From: Alcaligenes ammonioxydans
Lineage (GTDB): Bacteria; Pseudomonadota; Gammaproteobacteria; Burkholderiales; Burkholderiaceae_B
Length of the DNA stretch: 64,000 bases
Direction: 5' to 3'
Assembly (NCBI RefSeq): GCF_019343455.1
Contig: NZ_CP049362.1
Span: forward strand, 1,736,001 to 1,800,000
Shown here: positions 1 to 8,751 of the stretch, piece by piece
Layout: each line of letters starts with the position of its first letter
How positions within the stretch are numbered: position 1 is the stretch's first letter
Position numbers and translations under genes: made by a program
The notes under the pieces: model-generated
Told to the model about the DNA's origin: nothing
Seen by the model: the letters and a program-made list of their open reading frames with translations, nothing else
The model's database searches: none

Positions 1-147
1 GTTTGATCATTGCCTGGCGTCTGTCCCGATTGGGTTTGCCTGGCAGCCGTTAAGTTTTGCTCTGATCAAGGTCAGATTGCATGATGCAGATAGTCAAGGG
101 GCCCGTGCCGTCAGGCGGGCTCTGTTTTTTTTTGAGGGGAAGGCAGC

Positions 148-825
148 ATGCTCGTCAGTAACGTCCAGATCACAAGAGATGAGTTGGCCGATCTGGTGGC
201 CGGCGCCCATGCGTCTTTGAGTTTTGAGAACTGTATTTTTGATGATGAGGACCTGTCGGGGCTGGAGCTGGAAGGTTTGCTGTTTTCGGGTTGCAGTTTT
301 TTGAGAACCTGCTTTACACGAGCCCATTTGCAAGACACGGTCTGGCAGCGTTGCAAGCTGAGTCAGTCAGATTTCAGCTTGGCGGACCTTAGTTCGGCCC
401 GTTTTAGGGCTTGTGATCTGCACGTGAGCAAGTGGCTAGGCACTCGGATTGCCTCCTTGCAAATCGAGGACTCCAAGTTGAGCGCTGCGGTTTTCAACGA
501 AACCCGTGGTTTGGACCTGAGGCTGCGTGAGTGCAAGCTAGTGGGTGCTACGTTGCGCGCGATTAGTTTCCGCAAGCAAAATCTGGTGCAACTGGATTTC
601 TCCGATGCGGACCTCGGTGGCTGCGATTTCCAGGATGCCGTCTTTGAGGGCGGCAGTTTGCGCGGGGCCAGCCTGCGTGGGACCTGCTTTAAGGGGGCAG
701 ATTTGCGCAGTGTGGAGTTGGGCAGTATTAGCTTTTATGACTTGAACCACTCTTTTCAAGGTGCGTGTCTGTCGGTGGAACAGGCGGTCGGGCTAGTCAG
801 TTCCATGGGGGTGCGGGTGCAGTAG
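148..825 (+). CDS. pentapeptide-repeat protein
   Basis: 225 aa. The sequence is a run of A(D/N)LxX-type pentapeptides, clear at about residues 70-95 (SDFSLADLSSARF) and 150-195 (LDFSDADLGGCDF, LRGASLRGTCFKGADL). This pattern folds as a right-handed quadrilateral beta helix. No signal peptide or catalytic motif is visible, so it is probably cytosolic. The family is known for protein-protein interaction and sometimes for DNA mimicry (QnrB, MfpA), but most members have no assigned role and I do not assign one. The start ATG follows GAGGGGAAGGCAGC, a good ribosome-binding site. It stands alone, upstream of comM with a gap of about 100 bases. Confidence 0.8.
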   Translation: MLVSNVQITRDELADLVAGAHASLSFENCIFDDEDLSGLELEGLLFSGCSFLRTCFTRAHLQDTVWQRCKLSQSDFSLADLSSARFRACDLHVSKWLGTRIASLQIEDSKLSAAVFNETRGLDLRLRECKLVGATLRAISFRKQNLVQLDFSDADLGGCDFQDAVFEGGSLRGASLRGTCFKGADLRSVELGSISFYDLNHSFQGACLSVEQAVGLVSSMGVRVQ

Positions 826-933
826 GGGCAGCGTTGCGTACAAGTACGCAGTGATCAAGTCAGAGCCGCCATCTGGCACTTTCTTCCTTGGCTGGGCAAG
901 CTATCTGTTTGCCTCAGGATAGGGGAAAGGTCT

Positions 934-2457
934 ATGTCCTTGGCCGTGTTGAACAGTTGTGCCTTGTCGGGCCTGGATGTAATCGATGTGCGGGTTGAGG
1001 CGCATGTCGCTCCGGGCTTGCCCGCTTTTCATATTGTTGGTTTGCCGGATGCTGGTATCCGGGAAAGTCGGGAGCGAATACGTGCCGCTTTGCAAGCCAG
1101 CGGTTTTGATTTTCCCGCTGCCCGACTGACAATCAATCTGGCTCCGGCCGATCTGCCCAAAGATTCGGGGCGCTTTGATCTACCGGTGGCGTTGGCAATT
1201 TTGCTGGCCAGCGGCCAGCTTAGCCGCTGTGATGATGGGCAGCGTGAGCAGGCGATTACGGGTTTGGAGCGCTATGTCATGGCCGGTGAGCTGTCCTTGA
1301 CGGGCGCAGTGGTTCCCGTTCAAGGCGCGCTGACGATTGCGTTGGGAATGGCGCGGCGGCATCCAGCGCCTTGTTTGCTTTTGCCAAGACACAGCGCGGA
1401 GGTGGCGGCCCATGTGCCGGAACTGCAGGTTCGAGGTGTGGCGAGCCTGGCCGAGGCAGCCGCTTATCTGCGGGGTGATAAAGAGCTTGAGCCAGCTTTG
1501 GCTCAGCCCTGGCCAGAGGAGCACACTTACGATCCGTCGCTTTGCCTGTCTGATGTACGTGGACAGCCTTTGGCCTGTCGTGCTTTGGAAGTAGCAGCGG
1601 CGGGTGGTCACAGCCTTTTGTTGAACGGCTCGCCGGGTGTAGGAAAAACCATGTTGGCTCAACGTCTGCCCGGCCTGTTGCCCGATCTGGATCGCTATGC
1701 CCAACTCGAAGTGGCGGCCTTGTACTCTTTTGTTCAGGAGCGGGATTTTTACAGCCTACGCCCTCCGTTTCGTGCCCCGCATCACAGTGTGTCTACGCCA
1801 GCTCTGATTGGCGGGGGCAGCCGCCCCCGGCCGGGGGAGGTTTCTCTGGCGCACCAGGGCGTGCTGTTTCTAGATGAGCTGCCCGAGTTCAGCCGACGTT
1901 CACTGGAGGCGCTGCGCGAGCCCCTGGAACAAGGCTGCGTACATATTTCCCGTGCACAGAAGCAGGCGGTCTTTCCGGCCCAATTTCAATTAGTGGCCGC
2001 GATGAACCCTTGTCCATGTGGCTGGGCGGCCAGTCGGCATCGGGCATGCCGTTGCTCGCCCGCTCAACGAGAACAATATCGGCAACGTTTGTCCGGCCCC
2101 ATGTTGGACAGGATTGATCTCTTGGTCACCTTGAGCGAGTCCGGGGCGCAGAGCGATCATGAAGCGACGCCATCCGCTCAGGTCAGGTTACGCGTGCAGG
2201 AGGCGATCGAAAGGCAAGTGAGGCGTCAGGCGGTGCGCAATGCCCGCTTGCCGGTGTCGGGCTTGAAAGCGCATGTCGGCCTGTCTGCAGATGCCATGGC
2301 TTTGCTGAGCAGCGCGCGCAAGCGCTGGCATTGGTCGGAAAGAGTGCAGGGCAGGGTGCTGCGAGTGGCGCGTACGATTGCGGATCTGGCGGGCGTGGAC
2401 CAGCTGACCCGCTCTCATATTGCGGAGGCGCTACAGTTCCGCCCGGATTTACCTTAA
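934..2457 (+). CDS. comM: YifB/ComM family Mg-chelatase-like AAA+ ATPase
   Basis: 507 aa, the normal family length. An N-terminal ChlI-like domain (about 1-170) is followed by an AAA+ module with Walker A GSPGVGKT (about residue 232), Walker B VLFLDELPEF, the conserved NPCPCG loop and a C-terminal Mg-chelatase-type helical domain. In naturally competent bacteria ComM is a hexameric helicase that promotes branch migration during integration of transformed DNA; many non-competent proteobacteria also keep it. The function here is inferred from family membership. It is a single gene with about 290 bases of noncoding sequence behind it before the next promoter. Confidence 0.9.
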   Translation: MSLAVLNSCALSGLDVIDVRVEAHVAPGLPAFHIVGLPDAGIRESRERIRAALQASGFDFPAARLTINLAPADLPKDSGRFDLPVALAILLASGQLSRCDDGQREQAITGLERYVMAGELSLTGAVVPVQGALTIALGMARRHPAPCLLLPRHSAEVAAHVPELQVRGVASLAEAAAYLRGDKELEPALAQPWPEEHTYDPSLCLSDVRGQPLACRALEVAAAGGHSLLLNGSPGVGKTMLAQRLPGLLPDLDRYAQLEVAALYSFVQERDFYSLRPPFRAPHHSVSTPALIGGGSRPRPGEVSLAHQGVLFLDELPEFSRRSLEALREPLEQGCVHISRAQKQAVFPAQFQLVAAMNPCPCGWAASRHRACRCSPAQREQYRQRLSGPMLDRIDLLVTLSESGAQSDHEATPSAQVRLRVQEAIERQVRRQAVRNARLPVSGLKAHVGLSADAMALLSSARKRWHWSERVQGRVLRVARTIADLAGVDQLTRSHIAEALQFRPDLP

Positions 2458-2744
2458 GCCTGCTGGGCTACAAGAAGACCGTGATGGCGGTTGAACATGG
2501 ACGGGTGCCGCCCGCTTCAAGGACGATGTGGAAAATTCCCGAAGGGGGCGGTTCGCTGACGTTCGCACTGGGCGGATAGGGGGAGAACGAATAACCCTGT
2601 TTGTTTACAGGCCAGCTCTACAGACACATGAGCACCGTGTCGGGCCGTGATACGGTGTTGCTGGGTAGACAGTGGGTGTGGCAGGGACTGGTTTTATTGA
2701 GGGCCTGTCAGCAACGACCTGGCTATAAAAAACCGGGGTCTGTC
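2458..2744 (+). other. intergenic stretch without a convincing gene
   Basis: No reading frame here looks like a protein family. In particular infC (translation initiation factor IF-3), which usually precedes rpmI, is absent. An open frame of about 100 codons runs from 2601 through the promoter to 2903 but has no recognisable composition and no good ribosome-binding site, so I treat it as noncoding. Confidence 0.6.
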
Positions 2745-2774
2745 TGGACAATTTTCCAGGAATCATCCTATAAT
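2745..2774 (+). promoter_or_regulatory. sigma-70 promoter of the rpmI-rplT-pheST-ihfA operon
   Basis: TGGACA at 2745-2750 and a perfect TATAAT at 2769-2774, separated by 18 bases. Transcription would start near 2781 and give a leader of about 125 bases before rpmI. In enterobacteria L20 represses this operon by binding the leader; whether this leader does the same is inference. Confidence 0.75.
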
Positions 2775-2907
2775 CAAGAGCTTTTCCCCTGTTTGGATTT
2801 GTTCTTGCAGCGGGCAAAGAAAAAAATAAGTGCCTGTTTTGGGTCATACAAGTGCGTGCCAGTTTCTTTGGCGGCCACCCGCAGACACAAATTAGTCGAG
2901 TAATTTC

Positions 2908-3105
2908 ATGCCTAAAATGAAAACCAAAAAAAGCGCTTCCAAGCGCTTTGTGGTTCGTGGTAGCGGTTCCATCAAGCGGGGCCAAGCGTTCAAGCGTCAC
3001 ATTCTGACCAAGAAGACGACCAAGAACAAACGTCAGTTGCGCGGTGCCGTCGAGGTTCATAAAGCCGACGTCGCTTCCGTAAAAGCAATGATGCCTTTCG
3101 CTTGA
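2908..3105 (+). CDS. rpmI: 50S ribosomal protein L35
   Basis: 65 aa, the standard length. It starts [15 protein letters not shown], the family signature, and is very basic. L35 is a structural component of the large ribosomal subunit. It is the first gene of the operon; rplT follows 16 bases downstream behind GGGAGAATCGAAC. Confidence 0.97.
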   Translation: MPKMKTKKSASKRFVVRGSGSIKRGQAFKRHILTKKTTKNKRQLRGAVEVHKADVASVKAMMPFA

Positions 3106-3121
3106 TTAGGGAGAATCGAAC

Positions 3122-3481
3122 ATGTCACGAGTAAAACGCGGTGTTAACGCACGCGCACGCCACAAGAAAGTCATTGCCCAGGCCAAAGGTTTTCGCGGTC
3201 GTCGCGGTAATGTATTCCGTATAGCCAAACAGGCTGTCATGAAGGCAGGTCAGTATGCCTACCGTGACCGCCGTAACAAGAAACGTGTATTCCGCTCGCT
3301 GTGGATTACCCGTATCAACGCAGCTTGCCGCGAACTGGACATGAGCTACAGCCAGTTTATCGCCGGCCTGAACAAAGCCTCCATCGCTTTGGACCGTAAG
3401 GTTCTGGCTGACTTGGCTGTTAAAGACAAGGCAGGTTTTGCTGCTATTGTTGCACAGGCTAAGAACGCTCTGGCTGCTTAA
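3122..3481 (+). CDS. rplT: 50S ribosomal protein L20
   Basis: 119 aa, basic, with the typical [16 protein letters not shown] start and the YRDRRNKKR and LWITRINAA motifs. L20 is needed early in large-subunit assembly and in many bacteria represses its own operon. A strong hairpin lies directly downstream, before pheS, so ribosomal-protein and synthetase expression may be partly uncoupled. Confidence 0.97.
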   Translation: MSRVKRGVNARARHKKVIAQAKGFRGRRGNVFRIAKQAVMKAGQYAYRDRRNKKRVFRSLWITRINAACRELDMSYSQFIAGLNKASIALDRKVLADLAVKDKAGFAAIVAQAKNALAA

Positions 3482-3503
3482 GCGGTATCTGACTGTATAG
3501 TTC

Positions 3504-3536
3504 ACAAACGGGGCCTTTGGGGCTCCGTTTGTTTTT
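3504..3536 (+). terminator. hairpin with U-tract between rplT and pheS
   Basis: ACAAACGG at 3504-3511 pairs with CCGTTTGT at 3525-3532, and the pairing extends inward through GGCC/GGCT to about 13 base pairs with a 5-base loop. A T-run follows at 3532-3536. It is a good intrinsic terminator or attenuator inside the operon, only 16 bases before the pheS start. No promoter is obvious between it and pheS, so partial read-through is likely. Confidence 0.7.
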
Positions 3537-3551
3537 GGAAAGTAACACGCC

Positions 3552-4574
3552 ATGACTTCCTCCCACGACGATCTGATCGCCCAGGCTCGGGCCTTGTTTG
3601 AGCAGTCTCAGGACGCCGCCTCGCTGGAAAACGCCAAAGCCCGCTTTTTGGGCAAACAAGGTGCCATCACCGCCTTGATGAAAGGCCTTGCCCAGATGGA
3701 GCCGGAGCAGAAAAAAGCAGCAGGCGCCAGCATTAATGTGCTCAAGCGCGAAATTGAGGATTTGCTCAATGATCGTCGTGCTGCCTTGGCGGCAGAACAA
3801 TTGAACCAACGTCTGGCTCAAGAACAGATTGATGTGACTCTGCCTGGCCGTGGACGGGGCACCGGCGGCATTCATCCGGTCATCCAGACCTGGCAGCGAG
3901 TCGAGGCCATTTTCCGCTCTATCGGTTTTGATGTGGCGGACGGCCCTGAAATCGAAAATGACTGGACCAATTTTACCGCTCTGAACAATCCAGAGAATCA
4001 CCCGGCCCGCTCAATGCAGGATACGTTCTATATCGATATGAACGACGAGCAGGGTCTGCCTTATTTGCTGCGCACACACACCAGCCCCATGCAGGTGCGA
4101 TACGCGCGCATGAACCAGGCCCCGATCAAGGTTATTGCCCCTGGGCGCACTTATCGCGTTGACAGTGATGCCACTCACTCGCCCATGTTCCATCAGGTCG
4201 AAGGCTTGTGGATTGCCGAGGATATTTCCTTTGCGGATCTGAAAGGCGTCTACACGAATTTTCTGCGCGCTTTTTTTGAAAGCGACGATCTGGTCGTGCG
4301 TTTTCGACCTTCTTTTTTCCCCTTTACCGAGCCATCCGCCGAGATTGACATGATGTTCTCCTCCGGTCCCAATAAGGGCCGTTGGCTGGAAATCTCGGGC
4401 TCCGGGCAGGTTCACCCGCAAGTGGTGCGCAATTTCGGTTTGGACCCCGAGCGTTACATTGGTTTCGCTTTTGGTTCCGGGCTGGAGCGCCTGACTATGT
4501 TGCGCTATGGTGTTAACGATTTACGCCAGTTCTTTGAAGGCGATCTGCGCTTTCTGAAGCAATTCAATCGTTGA
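3552..4574 (+). CDS. pheS: phenylalanine-tRNA ligase alpha subunit
   Basis: 340 aa, the usual size. An N-terminal coiled-coil domain (about 1-85) is followed by the class II synthetase core. Family motifs include GGIHPV near residue 100, the THTSPMQVR substrate region and the motif 3 block [14 protein letters not shown] near the C-terminus. It forms an alpha2-beta2 enzyme with PheT and charges tRNA-Phe in the cytosol. The pheT gene lies 77 bases downstream. Confidence 0.96.
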   Translation: MTSSHDDLIAQARALFEQSQDAASLENAKARFLGKQGAITALMKGLAQMEPEQKKAAGASINVLKREIEDLLNDRRAALAAEQLNQRLAQEQIDVTLPGRGRGTGGIHPVIQTWQRVEAIFRSIGFDVADGPEIENDWTNFTALNNPENHPARSMQDTFYIDMNDEQGLPYLLRTHTSPMQVRYARMNQAPIKVIAPGRTYRVDSDATHSPMFHQVEGLWIAEDISFADLKGVYTNFLRAFFESDDLVVRFRPSFFPFTEPSAEIDMMFSSGPNKGRWLEISGSGQVHPQVVRNFGLDPERYIGFAFGSGLERLTMLRYGVNDLRQFFEGDLRFLKQFNR

Positions 4575-4651
4575 TTCCTGTTTCGCGCCGCTGGGCCTGA
4601 CAGGCCCGGTCGGTTCCGGTATACACCGTTTTACGTCTCCATCTTTGCATC

Positions 4652-7057
4652 ATGTTATTTTCCGAATCGTGGCTGCGCCGCTTTGTGAATCCCAAACTGG
4701 GAACTGAAGAACTGGGTCATCAACTGACGATGGCTGGCCTGGAGGTTGAAGAAATTCAAGCCGCCGCGCCAGCGTTCGAGAATGTTGTCGTTGGCTTTAT
4801 TGCCGAGATTGCCCCTCATCCCGACGCTGACCGCCTGCGCGTGTGCCAGGTCGATGACGGCTCGGGCAAGCTGCTGCAGATTGTGTGCGGTGCCCCCAAT
4901 GCGGCTCAAGGCATCAAGATCCCGGTCGCTCGTGTTGGCGCAACGCTGCCTGGTGGCATGAAAATTGGCCCGGTCAAAATGCGTGGTGTGGAATCCGCCG
5001 GCATGTTGTGCTCGGGTCGCGAGCTGGGTCTGTCGCAAGATCACGATGGTTTGCTGGTACTGGATACGGACGCACCCGTGGGGCAAAGCCTGCGTGAGCT
5101 GCTGGATCTGGACGACCAGATTATCGAATTGAAATTGACGCCTAACCGTGCGGACTGCCTGTCCGTGCTGGGCGTGGCGCGTGAAGTGGCCGCTCTGACG
5201 GGCGAACCATTGACACTGCCCGACTTCACTCCTGTTCCTGTCACGATTGAAGATCGCGTTTCCGTTACCGTGAAAGACGCTGATCTGTGTGGCCGTTTTG
5301 CCGGTCGTGTGATTCGTGGCGTCAATGCGCGTGCGAAAACCCCGGACTGGATGAAAACCCGTCTGGAGCGTAGTGGCCAGCGTTCGATCTCTGCTTTGGT
5401 GGACATCTCCAATTACGTCATGCTGGAGCTGGGCCGTCCTACGCACGTGTTCGATTTGCAGCACGTACAGTCTGGCCTGGAAGTGCGTTGGGCACGTAAA
5501 GGCGAACAACTGGAGCTGCTGAGCGGTTTGAACGTCGAGCTGGATACCGATGTTGGCGTGATCGCGGTTAACGATGTAGTGCAAAGCATGGCCGGTATCA
5601 TGGGCGGCGAACAAAGTGCCGTCACGCTGGACACGACAGATGTGTATCTGGAAGGGGCTTTCTGGTGGCCGGAAGCCATCATGGGCCGTGCCCGTCGCTA
5701 TAAATTTTCATCGGACGCCAGCCATCGTTTTGAGCGGGGCGTGGACTTTGATTCCATTACCCAGCATCTGGAGCGCACCACCGCCTTGATACTGGAAATT
5801 TGTGGTGGTCAGGCTGGCCCCCTGGATGACCAGATTGTGGCCCTGCCGGAGCGCAAGCCTGTCGCCATGCGTCTGGAGCGCTGTCGTCGTGTGCTGGGCA
5901 TCGCTTTGGAGCAGGATCAGGTCGAGAGCATCTTTACCCGCCTGGGCCTGAGCTTTTCGGTCGCCGACGGTGTGTTTACCGTCACGCCGCCCAGCTACCG
6001 TTTTGACTTGACGATCGAAGAGGATCTGATCGAGGAAGTCGCTCGTATTTATGGCTTTGAAAATATCCCTGATCTTCCTCCAGTCGCCGCAGCCCACATG
6101 CGCGTTCCTGAGGAAGCCCTGCGCGGTCCGCATGCCTTGCGTGCTGTCATGGCGGGGCAGGACTACCAGGAAGTCATCAATTTTTCCTTTGTGCAAGAGT
6201 CCTGGGAAAAAGGGATCAACGGGCAGGCTGACCCGATTCGCTTGCTCAATCCGATTGCCAGTCAGTTGGCTGTCATGCGCACCAGTTTGATCCCTGGTTT
6301 GTTGGCCAATATCGAACACAATGCCAACCGCCGGCAGTCTCGTGTGCGGGTTTTTGAATTTGGCCGTGTTTTCCTGCGGGATGCTTCGCAAGAAAATGGC
6401 GCATTGACAGTGGCCGGCATCCATCAGCCGAATCGCATTGCGGCGGCGGCCTGGGGTTCTGTCGTGAGTGAGCAATGGGGCCAAGCCGACCGCCCTGTGG
6501 ATTTCTTTGATGTCAAACGGGACCTGGAGACCTTGCTGGGTCAACGGGCTGCTCACGTACGGTTTGAACCTGAAGTTCATCCGGCCTTGCATCCTGGTCG
6601 TAGCGCCAGTGTGAAGCTGGAGGGTAAAACCATAGGCTGGATTGGTGAAGTCCATCCCCAGTGGTTGGGTGAGTTTGGTCTGAACCAGGCCCCGGTGGTT
6701 TTTGAGGTGGATGTCGAGGCGATTTCGCGTGACGACGTGGTGCATGCCCAGGAGATCTCCAAGCAGCCCGTGGTGCAGCGTGATCTGGCAGTTTGGGTCA
6801 ATAAAGACGTATCCTATCAAGCGGTGCTGGATACGCTCAATCAAGTGCGCCGCAGCGTAGCATCCGCGGCAATTGTCAAAGACATTCAGTTGTTTGACGT
6901 CTGGCGTGACAAGAACGATGCGTCGGAAAAGAGTCTGGCCATTCGTTTCTGGCTGCAGGACAGCGCAAGCACGCTGGATGATGAGCGTGTCGAGCAATGC
7001 CTGGAAGCATTGCTGGCGGCACTGGTATCCGCGCATGGTGCACGGGCACGGGCATAA
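4652..7057 (+). CDS. pheT: phenylalanine-tRNA ligase beta subunit
   Basis: 801 aa, full length. Domains in order: tRNA-binding EMAP-like domain (about 40-150), B3/B4 editing domain (about 210-390), B5 domain, catalytic-like core and C-terminal ferredoxin-fold anticodon-binding domain (about 705-800). The B3/B4 domain hydrolyses misacylated Tyr-tRNA-Phe. It is co-transcribed with pheS, and ihfA starts 9 bases after its stop. Confidence 0.96.
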   Translation: MLFSESWLRRFVNPKLGTEELGHQLTMAGLEVEEIQAAAPAFENVVVGFIAEIAPHPDADRLRVCQVDDGSGKLLQIVCGAPNAAQGIKIPVARVGATLPGGMKIGPVKMRGVESAGMLCSGRELGLSQDHDGLLVLDTDAPVGQSLRELLDLDDQIIELKLTPNRADCLSVLGVAREVAALTGEPLTLPDFTPVPVTIEDRVSVTVKDADLCGRFAGRVIRGVNARAKTPDWMKTRLERSGQRSISALVDISNYVMLELGRPTHVFDLQHVQSGLEVRWARKGEQLELLSGLNVELDTDVGVIAVNDVVQSMAGIMGGEQSAVTLDTTDVYLEGAFWWPEAIMGRARRYKFSSDASHRFERGVDFDSITQHLERTTALILEICGGQAGPLDDQIVALPERKPVAMRLERCRRVLGIALEQDQVESIFTRLGLSFSVADGVFTVTPPSYRFDLTIEEDLIEEVARIYGFENIPDLPPVAAAHMRVPEEALRGPHALRAVMAGQDYQEVINFSFVQESWEKGINGQADPIRLLNPIASQLAVMRTSLIPGLLANIEHNANRRQSRVRVFEFGRVFLRDASQENGALTVAGIHQPNRIAAAAWGSVVSEQWGQADRPVDFFDVKRDLETLLGQRAAHVRFEPEVHPALHPGRSASVKLEGKTIGWIGEVHPQWLGEFGLNQAPVVFEVDVEAISRDDVVHAQEISKQPVVQRDLAVWVNKDVSYQAVLDTLNQVRRSVASAAIVKDIQLFDVWRDKNDASEKSLAIRFWLQDSASTLDDERVEQCLEALLAALVSAHGARARA

Positions 7058-7066
7058 GGAGACACA

Positions 7067-7390
7067 ATGAACGTAGAGCGTACTTTGACCAAAGCGGACC
7101 TGGCAGAACTCTTGTTTGAACGTGTTGGTTTGAATAAGCGGGAAGCCAAAGATATCGTGGATACCTTCTTTGCTGAGATCCGCGATTCCCTGGCCGACGG
7201 TGTAGAGGTCAAGTTGTCCGGTTTCGGTAATTTTCAGGTGCGGGATAAACCCCCGCGTCCTGGTCGCAACCCCAAGACGGGTGAGGTCATTCCTATTTCG
7301 GCGCGCCGGGTGGTGACTTTTCATGCCAGTCAAAAGCTCAAGAGTGTCGTTGAAGGCGCACCGGTGGCGCCCGAGGATGACCGGGACTAA
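7067..7390 (+). CDS. ihfA: integration host factor alpha subunit
   Basis: 107 aa, HU/IHF fold, with the DNA-minor-groove arm motif [14 protein letters not shown] near residue 65. IHF alpha pairs with IHF beta to bend DNA sharply; it is a nucleoid protein and a cofactor for phage integration and many promoters. AAGGAG lies a few bases upstream of the ATG. The position after pheT is conserved in beta- and gammaproteobacteria. It may also serve the resident prophage's integrase, which is inference. Confidence 0.95.
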   Translation: MNVERTLTKADLAELLFERVGLNKREAKDIVDTFFAEIRDSLADGVEVKLSGFGNFQVRDKPPRPGRNPKTGEVIPISARRVVTFHASQKLKSVVEGAPVAPEDDRD

Positions 7391-7467
7391 ATCCTGGTAC
7401 GTTTGCGTACAGTTTTGCCTGACTGAACGTGTAAAATCATTCCTATTGTCGATGAGCATCAGTGGCC

Positions 7468-7872
7468 ATGAGCACAAACGAAAAAACGGCGACCTTGCCT
7501 CCTATCCCTGCCAAGCGTTATTTCACCATCGGTGAAGTCAGCGAGCTTTGTCTGGTCAAGCCCCATGTCTTGCGTTACTGGGAGCAGGAATTTACACAGC
7601 TAAAGCCTGTCAAGCGACGTGGTAACCGACGTTATTACCAGCACCATGAAGTGCTGTTGATTCGCCGGATTCGCGGCTTGCTGTACGACGAGGGCTTTAC
7701 CATCAGCGGCGCACGCAATCGTCTGGGCGATGGTCCGGATATGCCGTTTGACCAGGAAGCGGCGGTACGTCTGACCGGTCAGGAGATGCAAGCCCTGCGC
7801 ACCAATCTGGGACAGATCCAGGCGATGCTGGATCAGGCCCTGGCCATGACAGACCCGGGCTCTGCCCAGTAA
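7468..7872 (+). CDS. MerR-family transcriptional regulator
   Basis: About 134 aa from the ATG at 7468; a GTG at 7462 in the same frame is an alternative start. The N-terminal winged helix contains YFTIGEVSELCLVKPHVLRYWE, a MerR HTH, then the wing RRGNRRYY. The C-terminal part is short and lacks metal-binding cysteines, so it is not a metal sensor of the MerR/CueR kind. Genes of this type regularly follow ihfA in betaproteobacteria; the ligand is unknown. Confidence 0.85.
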   Translation: MSTNEKTATLPPIPAKRYFTIGEVSELCLVKPHVLRYWEQEFTQLKPVKRRGNRRYYQHHEVLLIRRIRGLLYDEGFTISGARNRLGDGPDMPFDQEAAVRLTGQEMQALRTNLGQIQAMLDQALAMTDPGSAQ

Positions 7873-7894
7873 TTCCGGATTGTCGGTGGGAAGG

Positions 7895-7922
7895 AAGGTC
7901 GGCCTGGGTGCCGGCCTTTTTT
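7895..7922 (+). terminator. intrinsic terminator after the merR-type gene
   Basis: AAGGTCGGC at 7895-7903 pairs with GCCGGCCTT at 7910-7918 (one G-T pair) around a 6-base loop, followed by a run of six T. It should end the rpmI-to-merR transcript. Confidence 0.8.
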
Positions 7923-7938
7923 CATGGAAGGATGAACA

Positions 7939-8751
7939 GTGAATCTACGTCGTCGAGCTCTACAAGCCCTGGTGGTGCAAGAACCGGCTGCCAAGCTGGC
8001 TGCCGTTCGAGCCATTCCCCCTGGTTTGCCTGTTGGGGCGCATGAGCATCTGGATGAGCCACCTGGTGTGCCCGGAAGGCCGCCCGGCTTACGTTTTGTC
8101 AGTCCTCAACAGGTGCCCAGGCGCTCAGTACACACCCTTCAGGGGCGTGCGGCCTTATTGCACTCCCTGGCGCATATTGAATTCAATGCCATTAACCTGG
8201 CTTTGGACGTGTTATGGCGTTACCCGGGCTTGCCAGATTCGTTTTACGCGGGCTGGTTGCAAGTTGCGGTGGAAGAGGCTTTGCACTTTGAGTTGTTAAA
8301 CGATCATTTGCAAACCTTGGGGGTCCGCTACGGCGATTTGCCTGTCCATGATGGCCTGTGGGAGATGGCAGAGCGAACCCGCTTCGATTTGCTGGCACGG
8401 CTGGCCTTGGTGCCTCGAACTCTGGAGGCGCGCGGTCTGGACGCGTGTCCGGTGGTCCACAGCAAGCTGCTGGAGGCCGGCGACCAGAAGGCCGCGTCCA
8501 TTATTGCCATCATCTTGCGTGATGAGGTGGGGCATGTGGCCTTGGGGAACTACTGGTATCGCAAAGTCTGCCAGGAGCAGGGTTTATCCGATTTCGATAC
8601 CTATGGTGAACTGGCGCAGCATTACCGCGCCCCTCGCCTGCGGGGGCCGTTCAATCGTAAAGCCCGCCTGGAGGCAGGCTTTACGGCAGCGGAGATTGAT
8701 GAGCTGGAACGTCTGGATACGGCGTTCAGGAGCGCGTTGCCGACGAGCTAG
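7939..8751 (+). CDS. DUF455 family ferritin-like protein
   Basis: 270 aa with a GTG start behind GGAAGGATGAACA. The ferritin-like four-helix core carries carboxylate/histidine iron-ligand patterns: AHIEFNAINLALD (about residue 79), VEEALHFELLND (about 112) and RDEVGHVALGNYWY (about 195). The family is related to the MiaE-like diiron proteins, but its substrate is not established. Its last 26 bases overlap the 3' end of the convergent sigma/anti-sigma gene. Confidence 0.8.
   Translation: MNLRRRALQALVVQEPAAKLAAVRAIPPGLPVGAHEHLDEPPGVPGRPPGLRFVSPQQVPRRSVHTLQGRAALLHSLAHIEFNAINLALDVLWRYPGLPDSFYAGWLQVAVEEALHFELLNDHLQTLGVRYGDLPVHDGLWEMAERTRFDLLARLALVPRTLEARGLDACPVVHSKLLEAGDQKAASIIAIILRDEVGHVALGNYWYRKVCQEQGLSDFDTYGELAQHYRAPRLRGPFNRKARLEAGFTAAEIDELERLDTAFRSALPTS

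Noticed and set aside
2601..2903. 100-codon frame upstream of rpmI, considered as a candidate IF-3 remnant
   Set aside because: No resemblance to IF-3, no good ribosome-binding site, and the rpmI promoter lies inside it.
5708..7477. 589-codon minus-strand frame across pheT and ihfA
   Set aside because: Antisense of two certain genes; no ribosome-binding site or recognisable domain.
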